The position numbers and the translations under genes were made by a program. The notes beneath the pieces were generated by a model that ran no database searches, had not been told where the DNA came from, and worked only from the letters and a program-made list of their open reading frames with translations. This document shows, piece by piece, positions 34,566 through 42,627 of a stretch of 64,000 bases of DNA; position 1 is the stretch's first letter, and each line of letters begins with the position of its first letter. The stretch is taken from assembly GCA_039033415.1 (NCBI GenBank), contig JBCCCR010000036.1:1-64000 (forward strand). Reading direction: 5' to 3'. Origin of the DNA: Pseudomonadota bacterium (GTDB lineage: Bacteria; Pseudomonadota; Gammaproteobacteria; Xanthomonadales; SZUA-38).

Positions 34566-36173
34566 TCAGCTGTTGTTGGTGCTCGACGCGGAGCCGAGAA
34601 AATCCCGGATCGCCGAGACAAACGCCTGTGAGGAAGGCTCACGACCCAGCAGCAGGTGGTTGTCACTCTCAAGTCCCAGAAACTCTGCGTTGGGAATGGC
34701 GGTGGCGAGATCGATGCCGGTCTGCACGGGGATGCGCTGATCGCGTAGCGAATGAATTACCAGCGTTGGCACCCGAAGCTTGCTCAGGAGGTGTCGGACG
34801 TCGATGTCCCCGAAGGCGGACAAAAAGCGCACCGCATTTTCCGGCGACGCGGTGGCCCGCTGAAACTCGTTGAACCACTCCAACTCTTCCGGTGTCGCCG
34901 TAGGCATAAAGGTCGATGAAAAGATCTGCCGGTAGGCCGGGTTGTCCTGACCCCAGCCGGAGGCGGTTAACGTCATGATCGCCTCCCGCTCACGGATGGT
35001 CTCTTCGTTGGCGTCGATACGCCAACCTGCAGGATAGCCCCCGAATAAGATGAGCTTCGAGACCCGGTGCGGATGCTTGACCGCGTACGCGATAGAGACC
35101 GCTGCACCCTGAGAAATGCCCAGTAGTGCGAAGCGCTCCAGACCCGATGCGTCCACGACAGACTCAAGGTCGGTGACAAACGCATCGAAGGTCAGATCGT
35201 CCACGTCCCAGTCCGATAGCCCGTTGCCTCGTTCGTCATAACGAATCAATCGATAGTCCATGGCGAGCTGGCGAAACAGGGGACTCCAGATCGGGGCGTC
35301 CCAGTCCAGCTCGAGGTGGCTCAGCCAGTTCGCCGCCTTCACTAACGGGAGCCCCTGCCCGACCGTCGCGTAGGCGATCCGGACGTTGTCCTCAGCCATA
35401 CAGAACTGGATCTTTTGTCGATCCAGGAATGGCCCCGCGCTGGAGGGTTCCGGTGCAGACTCTGAGCTCGACTGACTGGACACGCCGGTAGGCGCGCTCC
35501 AGTCTACGCCGGCCTGACTGAAGCGCTGAGCGTAAACGTCGCTCTGCTCACGAGCTTCATCGGCGAGGCCAAACTGTTCTAGCCGCGTGATCAGATTGCT
35601 GGCGGCTCGGCGGCTGAACGGCTCCGCTTCACACCACGCCCGAGCCAGCGGCAGCAGTCGGCCCGGCGCCAGGCCTGGATGGGTGGCGAGCCGAGCCATA
35701 ACCCGTTCGCGCAAGCGCTCGATCTCCTGGCGTTGCGCCGTCAGCCAGTGGGCAAAGGTCGGCTGGTCGGACAGATCGCACCCGTCCAGCAGCGTCTCGG
35801 ACAGCTTCTCGGAGATCTGTTCCAGTCTGGCCAGCGCGGTATCTTCAGCGTCGATCTCTGCGGCGAGCTTTCGGCGGTCGATTTCGATCTGGGTACTGTC
35901 GATGCCGGCCCGTTCCCGGTCGGTGATGAGCCGATCCTCGTCGCCGGCTTTGACCAGAGGCCGAATCTTGCTGAGCGACCAGCGAAGCGCGCCGCGGGGA
36001 TCATCAGGTTTCCACCACAGGAGTTCGCACAAACTTTCCCGACGATGCGACCGACCGGTGAGAAGCAGATAGCCCAGCAGCGCGCGGGTGCGCTTTGAGG
36101 CGGGCAGCGGCACCGCCTCACCGTCGCGGTGAATTGTCAGTTCGCCGAGCGTCTTAACCACCAGCTGAGACAT
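34566..36173 (-). CDS. SARP/BTAD-type transcriptional regulator fused to an alpha/beta hydrolase
   Basis: The 535-aa protein joins two modules. Residues 1-95 form a winged-helix DNA-binding domain of OmpR/SARP type (VVKTLGELTIHRDGEAVPLPASKRTRALLGYLLLTG), and about 96-225 a helical BTAD-like region. After a Ser-rich linker (about 228-248), residues 255-530 form an alpha/beta hydrolase with triad candidates S354 (GISQG), D478 and H506. The hydrolase part could sense or process a small ester or acyl signal that controls DNA binding. Upstream DNA resembles the region upstream of the beta-helix gene at 25183. Regulon and ligand unknown. Confidence 0.8.
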   Translation of the reverse strand: MSQLVVKTLGELTIHRDGEAVPLPASKRTRALLGYLLLTGRSHRRESLCELLWWKPDDPRGALRWSLSKIRPLVKAGDEDRLITDRERAGIDSTQIEIDRRKLAAEIDAEDTALARLEQISEKLSETLLDGCDLSDQPTFAHWLTAQRQEIERLRERVMARLATHPGLAPGRLLPLARAWCEAEPFSRRAASNLITRLEQFGLADEAREQSDVYAQRFSQAGVDWSAPTGVSSQSSSESAPEPSSAGPFLDRQKIQFCMAEDNVRIAYATVGQGLPLVKAANWLSHLELDWDAPIWSPLFRQLAMDYRLIRYDERGNGLSDWDVDDLTFDAFVTDLESVVDASGLERFALLGISQGAAVSIAYAVKHPHRVSKLILFGGYPAGWRIDANEETIREREAIMTLTASGWGQDNPAYRQIFSSTFMPTATPEELEWFNEFQRATASPENAVRFLSAFGDIDVRHLLSKLRVPTLVIHSLRDQRIPVQTGIDLATAIPNAEFLGLESDNHLLLGREPSSQAFVSAIRDFLGSASSTNNS

Positions 36174-36333
36174 TGGGTCGAGGCGTCATCCCTGTCGGAC
36201 CATGTGCTGATTACATTTTCCCGAAAAAAGGAGAAATTTCCACGATGTTGGCCAATTATTTTGCCTTTCTTCAGAGGTGTCCCAACTGGCGATAAACAGG
36301 CTGGGCTCGGTCCTAGCATGCTAAATTGCGCGG

Positions 36334-36756
36334 ATGCTTGAGCAGCTGCTGACCCCCCAGGTGCTGTGGATTCTGGCCGGCGCCTCGCTGGTCATGTTTG
36401 TGGCTTCGCTGATCGCCGTCCCCTGGTTTGTCGCGCGGATTCCCGCCGACTATTTTGCCGGTGAGGAACGGCCTCCTGCCGTGGCGTTTCGCAACCAGCC
36501 CGTGCTGCGGTTGCTGTTCAGGCTCCTGGCCAACGTGCTGGGGCTGATCCTGATCGCTGCCGGCATCGTGATGCTGGTACTGCCTGGGCAGGGCATTCTC
36601 ACGATCATTGCAGGCCTGCTGGCCATGAGCTTTCCCGGTAAATACCGCTTTGAGCAGTGGCTGGTAGGGCTGGGCCCCGTGCATCGTTCGATCAATGCGC
36701 TGCGGCGCTACCGCAACCAGCCGCCGTTGCAGCTACCCAATGAGCCGCTACCCTAG
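36334..36756 (+). CDS. PGPGW-family small membrane protein
   Basis: The 140-aa protein has TM helices near 10-33, 66-82 and 85-100. The core LGLILIAAGIVMLVLPGQGILTIIAGLLAMSFPGKYR resembles the putative transmembrane PGPGW family, with the PGPGW-type turn reading PGQGI. Function is unknown. Its TAG stop overlaps the stop of the convergent giant gene (CTAG at 36753-36756). Confidence 0.75.
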   Translation: MLEQLLTPQVLWILAGASLVMFVASLIAVPWFVARIPADYFAGEERPPAVAFRNQPVLRLLFRLLANVLGLILIAAGIVMLVLPGQGILTIIAGLLAMSFPGKYRFEQWLVGLGPVHRSINALRRYRNQPPLQLPNEPLP

Positions 36757-39700
36757 TGAACGGAAACTTGGGATAGCGCACGCTTCGCCCGTCCGGCGCT
36801 CTGGGTTCCTGCCGTTCCTTCGAAGCTGTCCCGAAACACCCGGTCAGTTTGGACGGCGCTAACGCCCAGAGTGACCCAATCCGAGGGTGCCGATTCCATC
36901 ATGTTCTCTGACAGGCTGGCGATCCGGTACTGGTAAACCGTATTCGGCCGTACGTTCGCGTCGGCAAAGCCGTTGACCGGGCTGAAGCCCACGCTGTAGA
37001 TGGTGGTGGAACCCTCCTCGCGCCGATAGATGCGGTAGCCGACGACACGGTCATCTTCCTCGATGCTCCAGTCGAGGAAGGCTATCGTGCCCACCTGGTC
37101 GGTGGAAGGACGCGGGTCGAACGGCACGGGCATGGCGCCAAATTCGACGGTGAGCGTGTTGTTGTCCAGCGTCGTCTCCGCAGGGCTCATCTCGGGGTTT
37201 AGCGTTACGTAGAGCGTATGCACCTCGTCTCGCTGAAAGGTGCGAGGGATCGGCACGCTCAAGACCTGCACCGCGGGGCCGTAGTCGGGTCGGATTAGCC
37301 GCTCGCCGGCGGATGAGCCGACGCCGAGTGGCCCATCCCAGTAAGCCGCCAGCGTCACTTCGCTATTGAAGGCCTCACCGAGGTTATCGAAGGTCACCTC
37401 AACGTCGACCGTCTCACCGGCACTGAGGATTCGCGATGCCGGCACCGCTCCGGTCAATGCACCATCGGGACCGCGCTGCTGGACGTTGATGAAGACGCCT
37501 ACCGTGCTGTCGAGCCCTTTGCTCATGACGCCCGGTACTGGACCGGTGACCACGTCGCTGGCGATGGACTTGCCGAGGCGGGCCTGAGAAAGCTGTTCCA
37601 CCGACAGGCCTTTGGCGTTCACCACAATCAGGTTGTTGCTGATCGGGTCAAACGTGGCCTCAGGCTGCCAGTTGACCGCGCCGTCGTTGCTGAGCTGCGA
37701 ATTCTCGCCCACGCTCAGGTCAGCGAGTGTGGTTCGGTACTGGAAAAGATCGCCGGTGCCGGTCACCACGCCGATTGACTGATTGCTTGCCGGGTTGCCC
37801 TCAATGCCGACCTGGCGGCCAACGATTGAAACCCGGTCAAAGCTGTCGATCTGGATGGTCGGGTTTTCGACATAAATCTGCAGACCGTCGTCGAGCAGCG
37901 CCTGACCGAACCAGGTGCACGTTCCGGCCGAGCAGTTGCGGGCCCGGGCAAGCCACAGCGAGCGTCGGTTGCCAAAAAAGGTTGTGTCGCTGGATTGGGT
38001 GAAAGCCACGGCGAAAGTCCCGTCTGAGAAGTCATCAGCGGAAGGTGAGCTGACACCCGCAGGCAGAGTTGTCGCTTTCTGCGGCCCGGCCGTTTCTTCG
38101 ATGAACTCGTACCAAAGCTCCCGCGACTGAAGGTTGAGGTTCTGGCGAGTGGCCAGCGGATTGCGAATCCAGGTAATCACGGGCTGTGCCGAGATCCCCT
38201 GCAGCAGGTCGCCGGCGATATACAGCGGCTCGGCCTGCACGTCTTTGGCCGTACTGCCGGGATCCACCGTGGTGACCGGCGACCAGGACTGCGTTGCACC
38301 ATCAAAACGGGCGTAACGCAGCTTGATGCTCTGTTCGTTGATGTCACCCGCCGTATCGATTTCCCAGACGGCCAGGATCTCCCCACCCGGCGCACAGCCC
38401 GGGTCTCCCCCCATGCACGCCGCGAGCTCAACACCTCCCTCACCGGTACTTGGGAGCGTCAAATCCAGCGTTGGCCCCCATGTGCCGTTTTCCAGCACCG
38501 CGTAAACCATATGCTGAAACTCGGTGCCCGGGAGCCGATTCGGTCCAGGCTCGTCGCAGCTGAGCGCGCCGGTGAGCGTATCGGCGTAGCTACTGGACGG
38601 ATCGTCGTGGCACGGGTCGTCGGACACCTGATCGGGCAGCGCGTCGAACGCCGCCTGATCGAGCGAGGACTGTGCCCAGACCGCGATGCCTTTACCGACG
38701 TCGAAGAACGCCGCCGCCGGCCGCATCGCGCCGGGGCCGGAATCCAGATCCTGCAGGTCGCCGGGCGTTCCCGCCGCCAGCCCAAAAGACTTGATGCCGG
38801 TGTCGGTCGCGTACACGCTGGCCGTGGTGCCAAACCCGTCAGTGGCGATGGCAAGCTTGCCGGCAATAGGTCGCTGAATGTTCTTGCGGCTTTTGTTGAG
38901 TCCGGACACCACACACATGTTTGGTTCGGCGTAGTCGATCATCCGCTCACTGAACCGCAGCTCAGCGCAGAGGGGGCATGGCCCGAGTGCAACCTCCAGC
39001 ACGATGTCCATTACAAAGTTAAAGCAGGGCCGTGTCGCCAACTCGTTTAGGAGTGTGTTGGTAACAACAATCGGCATGCTGATGCCCAGCGCCGGCGAAG
39101 CGGTGGCGCTGGCACTGACGATCCCGCCAAGCGCGCTGAGATCAACGAACAGGTCGAGCCCGCCGTTCACCTCGGGTTCGACGAGCCCGTCGACGTCGAT
39201 GATCAGATCCGCCTGATCCAGGAAGGCGAAGTAGGTCAACGTTGCGCGGAACCAGACGTCAGCACCGATGGTGAGCGCCGCGATGGGCGGTACGCCCCAG
39301 GCGTAGCGGAAAAGCGGAATCTTTCCTGTGTCGAGAATCGTCCGCGGCCCGGAGCTGCCGGTTGTTTCAAAGCCGATGCCCTGGTTGAAACGTCGTTTCA
39401 GGCACTGCACGACCCCCTCACCCGGGTTGCAGTCGTCGTCGACGAGCGTTTTGCGAAAGGCCTGATGCTCTGCAGGTGTCAGGTCGCGGCTCGCGAAACT
39501 TGCCGCGGAGCCCGTAAGAAATGTCTCGACCAGTTTTCCCGGGCCGGTCGGCTGATTGGCGACAACCTGGTCGGAGAAACCGGTACGTTGGATGGTCTCA
39601 ACCACGCCTCCATTGATCACCTGACGCATGCTCGCCATCTCCATATTGTCGTTTTCAACGGTTCCGACATCTTTAGGCACGTTCGGGGCTGTGGCGTCAT

Positions 39701-41816
39701 TGACCTTGTCCGCCTTCTCGTCAGCGCTGATGACGATGCGATCCAGGTTCCAGAACACGTTGACGTTCTCGAAGCGGTTCGGGTCATCCCACCAGGTTGG
39801 CCCCTGTTCGATGACCACTTCAAAGTCTTTGTAGTACAGCGCGCCGGTGTTTGTGGCGGTCTCGATTCGTCCGGGAACAATCGCTGACTGTGCGCCGTTG
39901 AGGTTCCAGGTGGCCAAGCCGCTGACCGCTATTCGGTAGGCGTCCTCCAAGGCACACTCAACGCCAGAGTCGGGCGTCATGACACCCACTACTTGGTTGC
40001 CGAGCTTGACCAACACGTCTTCTTCCAGTTCCCCGAAGAGTGCAGTCGACCAAGGTAGCACCAGAGTGGCGGTGCGGTCGTCCAAATCGGTGCCCCGCAG
40101 CTGGGGAAAAGCGATAACCTTGGAAAACCGAACGACGGCAGCGTCGTCCGGCTTGGCCAGACCCTCGATAAACGGTGTCGACTGCAGCTCCTGCTCCGCG
40201 CCAAGCTCGACCGTCGGCATGACCGAAATCAGTGTCTGGGTTGGGTCGAAGGGCACCTCAAAATCGGAGTCGAGGTTGCTGCGAAAAAAATAGGTGCCGT
40301 CAAACTCGCGCCGAAAGTCGTAGCGTAGCCCGCCATACAGGTTGGATCCCTCCTCCGTTCCAATGGGTATGCCGAATCCCAGCAGCAGGCCGTTCAGACG
40401 AATCAGAAACTCATTATCAAACGGGATCTTGGGTGGAATATATTCCACCTCACCGCCGGCCGTTGCGCGGATTTTGGTATTGGTGAAATTCAGGTAGTCG
40501 GTCTGCTGCGGGGAGAAGGCAAAGGAGAACTCGCCCTGGCTGTTGGTCACTCCGTTGTTGAGCGTCTTGGGGCAGCCGGTAGGCGTCAGCAGCTGAATAT
40601 TCGGATTGACCAGCTGATTGTTACCGTGGAGTTCGGTTGCTAACACGTTGACCGACGTGGCTTCTTGCTCACCTTTGCCCGCAAGGGGATTAACAAACTG
40701 CGTGCCGGGCTCGATGAGAGCGGTTTTTGCCGCGACGTTCCAGATGGCGCCCACGATGGGCTCGTTGTCGCTAAGGTCCGGATCGTTTTCGCTCTCGAAA
40801 GCCACCAGCTTGCCGGTGATGGTGATACCAAACTCGTCCTGGAGCCCGACGGCGGCGGAGGGGTGCACAATACGGCCGGACTGGCCGGTCTTCGGATTGG
40901 TGTACACAAAGCCCAGCTGGTCTTTGTCGCTGCGGTCCGCCGGAGGAAAGCCGTTCTGGATTGACGGCAGGGCGACGTCGACACGGAAGCCCACCGGCTC
41001 GCCACCCAGCGGCGCCTCCTGGCCTCCCAGGTCGAATGTCAGCGGCTGTGTGTTGACCGGGTACTGACCACCTTCATCGGCGATCCACACCACCGACCAG
41101 CTGTAGTCCGTGACCCGCGTTCCCTCCGGCACGCTCAGCGTGCCTTCGACATCGATGATGTCGTTTCGACTGAAGCTCGATGGCCACGTTAATGAACGAA
41201 CCGAAGGCGCTGCGAGCGTTTGCTCGCGCCGCAGCAAAGAATCGGAGCCGACGCCGACTACGCGTGTCCCGACTCGATTGATCAGCGTCGCAACAAGGGT
41301 TTCCTCGCGACCCTTGGGAATCACCACCGTGGTGGTGTACTCCGCTTCGCTGACGGCCCGCGAGCCGATGAGCGGGATGTCGTCCAAGTAGAACTCGATG
41401 AGGCCCGGTACCAGGTTGGAGAAGGTGACCGAAATTTCGGTGCCACCAAAACCCGACCGCTGGGCAAAGTCGATCACAGGCGGCTCGATCACCTCCAGTG
41501 CAGCGGTGGTCAGCAGCTCGTTTTCGGCATCGTCATACAGCTCAACTGTATAGGATCCCGGCGCTATCGAGTCAGGCAGGGGGCCGACAAATGCGCCTCG
41601 CCCTGCCGGATCGGTGGAGAAGCTGGTGATCAGTTGCAGCGAATCGCTGACGCCCGCCAGGCGCACAACGCGTTCCACCTGCGCGCCGTCGCCGCGCACG
41701 GAGCCGCTGAGGTCGCCGCCAACCGCCACTCGGTTGGGGAGCAGCTCGAACTGAAATTGTGCTATCGCCTGTGGGGCAGCAACGCACAGCAAAGCAAGGA
41801 GAGTCAGCTTTCGCAT
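36753..41816 (-). CDS. Giant secreted multi-domain protein with FE-type motif near the C-terminus
   Basis: The 1687-aa protein has a signal peptide (LTLLALLCVAAPQAIA). It is mostly beta-sandwich, Ig-like and carbohydrate-binding-like segments, with no catalytic motif I recognise. The C-terminal third contains a CARDB/DUF11-like repeat (LSAGETVDVEVTFDNLGEAF, about 1480-1590) and a fibronectin type III domain (GYRIYRREEGSTTIYSV, about 1600-1665). It ends DRVFRDSFEGTAG plus about 20 basic residues, so the motif is slightly internal. Several Cys pairs (CPLC, CSAGTC) suggest disulfides. It is divergent from the ECF/kinase pair at 42056-44894 and may be part of its regulon. Confidence 0.7.
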   Translation of the reverse strand: MRKLTLLALLCVAAPQAIAQFQFELLPNRVAVGGDLSGSVRGDGAQVERVVRLAGVSDSLQLITSFSTDPAGRGAFVGPLPDSIAPGSYTVELYDDAENELLTTAALEVIEPPVIDFAQRSGFGGTEISVTFSNLVPGLIEFYLDDIPLIGSRAVSEAEYTTTVVIPKGREETLVATLINRVGTRVVGVGSDSLLRREQTLAAPSVRSLTWPSSFSRNDIIDVEGTLSVPEGTRVTDYSWSVVWIADEGGQYPVNTQPLTFDLGGQEAPLGGEPVGFRVDVALPSIQNGFPPADRSDKDQLGFVYTNPKTGQSGRIVHPSAAVGLQDEFGITITGKLVAFESENDPDLSDNEPIVGAIWNVAAKTALIEPGTQFVNPLAGKGEQEATSVNVLATELHGNNQLVNPNIQLLTPTGCPKTLNNGVTNSQGEFSFAFSPQQTDYLNFTNTKIRATAGGEVEYIPPKIPFDNEFLIRLNGLLLGFGIPIGTEEGSNLYGGLRYDFRREFDGTYFFRSNLDSDFEVPFDPTQTLISVMPTVELGAEQELQSTPFIEGLAKPDDAAVVRFSKVIAFPQLRGTDLDDRTATLVLPWSTALFGELEEDVLVKLGNQVVGVMTPDSGVECALEDAYRIAVSGLATWNLNGAQSAIVPGRIETATNTGALYYKDFEVVIEQGPTWWDDPNRFENVNVFWNLDRIVISADEKADKVNDATAPNVPKDVGTVENDNMEMASMRQVINGGVVETIQRTGFSDQVVANQPTGPGKLVETFLTGSAASFASRDLTPAEHQAFRKTLVDDDCNPGEGVVQCLKRRFNQGIGFETTGSSGPRTILDTGKIPLFRYAWGVPPIAALTIGADVWFRATLTYFAFLDQADLIIDVDGLVEPEVNGGLDLFVDLSALGGIVSASATASPALGISMPIVVTNTLLNELATRPCFNFVMDIVLEVALGPCPLCAELRFSERMIDYAEPNMCVVSGLNKSRKNIQRPIAGKLAIATDGFGTTASVYATDTGIKSFGLAAGTPGDLQDLDSGPGAMRPAAAFFDVGKGIAVWAQSSLDQAAFDALPDQVSDDPCHDDPSSSYADTLTGALSCDEPGPNRLPGTEFQHMVYAVLENGTWGPTLDLTLPSTGEGGVELAACMGGDPGCAPGGEILAVWEIDTAGDINEQSIKLRYARFDGATQSWSPVTTVDPGSTAKDVQAEPLYIAGDLLQGISAQPVITWIRNPLATRQNLNLQSRELWYEFIEETAGPQKATTLPAGVSSPSADDFSDGTFAVAFTQSSDTTFFGNRRSLWLARARNCSAGTCTWFGQALLDDGLQIYVENPTIQIDSFDRVSIVGRQVGIEGNPASNQSIGVVTGTGDLFQYRTTLADLSVGENSQLSNDGAVNWQPEATFDPISNNLIVVNAKGLSVEQLSQARLGKSIASDVVTGPVPGVMSKGLDSTVGVFINVQQRGPDGALTGAVPASRILSAGETVDVEVTFDNLGEAFNSEVTLAAYWDGPLGVGSSAGERLIRPDYGPAVQVLSVPIPRTFQRDEVHTLYVTLNPEMSPAETTLDNNTLTVEFGAMPVPFDPRPSTDQVGTIAFLDWSIEEDDRVVGYRIYRREEGSTTIYSVGFSPVNGFADANVRPNTVYQYRIASLSENMMESAPSDWVTLGVSAVQTDRVFRDSFEGTAGTQSAGRAKRALSQVSVH

Positions 41817-42055
41817 GAGGATCACTTTTCAATCGCAATACCCTCTGAATGCCAAAATGAGGAAAACCGCACAAATCCCCGTTACTGGTCGGGTGGTTTC
41901 AAGCAGGTGAGGTAGATCAGAAGGTTAGGCAAAAAGCTGAGGACTTTCGGTGGCTCGTGCTTGCGCCACCCTTCCCGCCAGAATGGCGCTGGTATGCCAA
42001 TCGGTCTAACCTACGCTGATGCAGGGATTGGTGGTATGCGGCGGATGAGCAGGCG

Positions 42056-42627
42056 ATGACTGAGCCCGGAAAGCTGCTGGCCACCACTCAGCTGCTCGCA
42101 CGCTATCGAGACGGTGAGCAGGCGGCGGCTGACGACCTCTTTCGTTGCTATATGCCGAAGCTGCGCCGCTGGGCTCGGGGTCGACTGCCGGCCTACGGAC
42201 GAGACCTCTCGGAGACCGAAGATCTGGTGCAGGTGACTTTCTACCGCGCCCTGAATCGTCTGAAAGACTTCGATACGCAGCAGCCTGGTGGCTTTCTCGC
42301 CTATCTGCGAACCATCCTGCTCAATCTGGTGCGCGAGGAAATCCGGAACTCCGCGGCCGGCGCCCGGCCAAAGCGCCACTGGAGAATTCGCTGCCTTCGA
42401 ATCAGGCTGCCCCGCTGGAGCAGGTGATCGGTTCAGAGCAGCTGGCGGTTTATGAGCGCGCGCTAACCAAGCTACCCGATATGAAACGCAACGCCGTGAT
42501 CATGCGCCTGGAGTTCGGCATGACCTCCGAGGAGATTGCGACCGAGCTTGAGCGCCCGTCGGCAAACGCTGCGCGGATGACGGTATCCCGAGCTGTCGAT
42601 GAGCTCGCCACCCTGATGGCGCCATGA
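42056..42627 (+). pseudogene. ECF-family sigma factor gene, split by a frameshift
   Basis: Region 2 is read in one frame (42056 on: LLARYRDGEQAAADDLFRCY, ETEDLVQVTFYRALNRLKDF, LAYLRTILLNLVREEIRNS). Region 4 is read in another frame ending at 42627 (PLEQVIGSEQLAVYERAL, MKRNAVIMRLEFGMTSEEIA). The switch lies around 42345-42370 in a GC-rich run, equivalent to loss of one base; the first frame runs on to a stop at 42427. Region 4 ends with ATGA overlapping the kinase start. It could be a real mutation, a sequencing error or, less likely, programmed frameshifting. If intact it would be a roughly 190-aa sigma factor partnered with the kinase. Confidence 0.8.

Noticed and set aside
42355-42375. Programmed -1 frameshifting in the ECF gene
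   Set aside because: No good slippery heptamer exists in the zero frame (G CCA AAG is weak) and no strong downstream stem was seen; mutation or read error is likelier.
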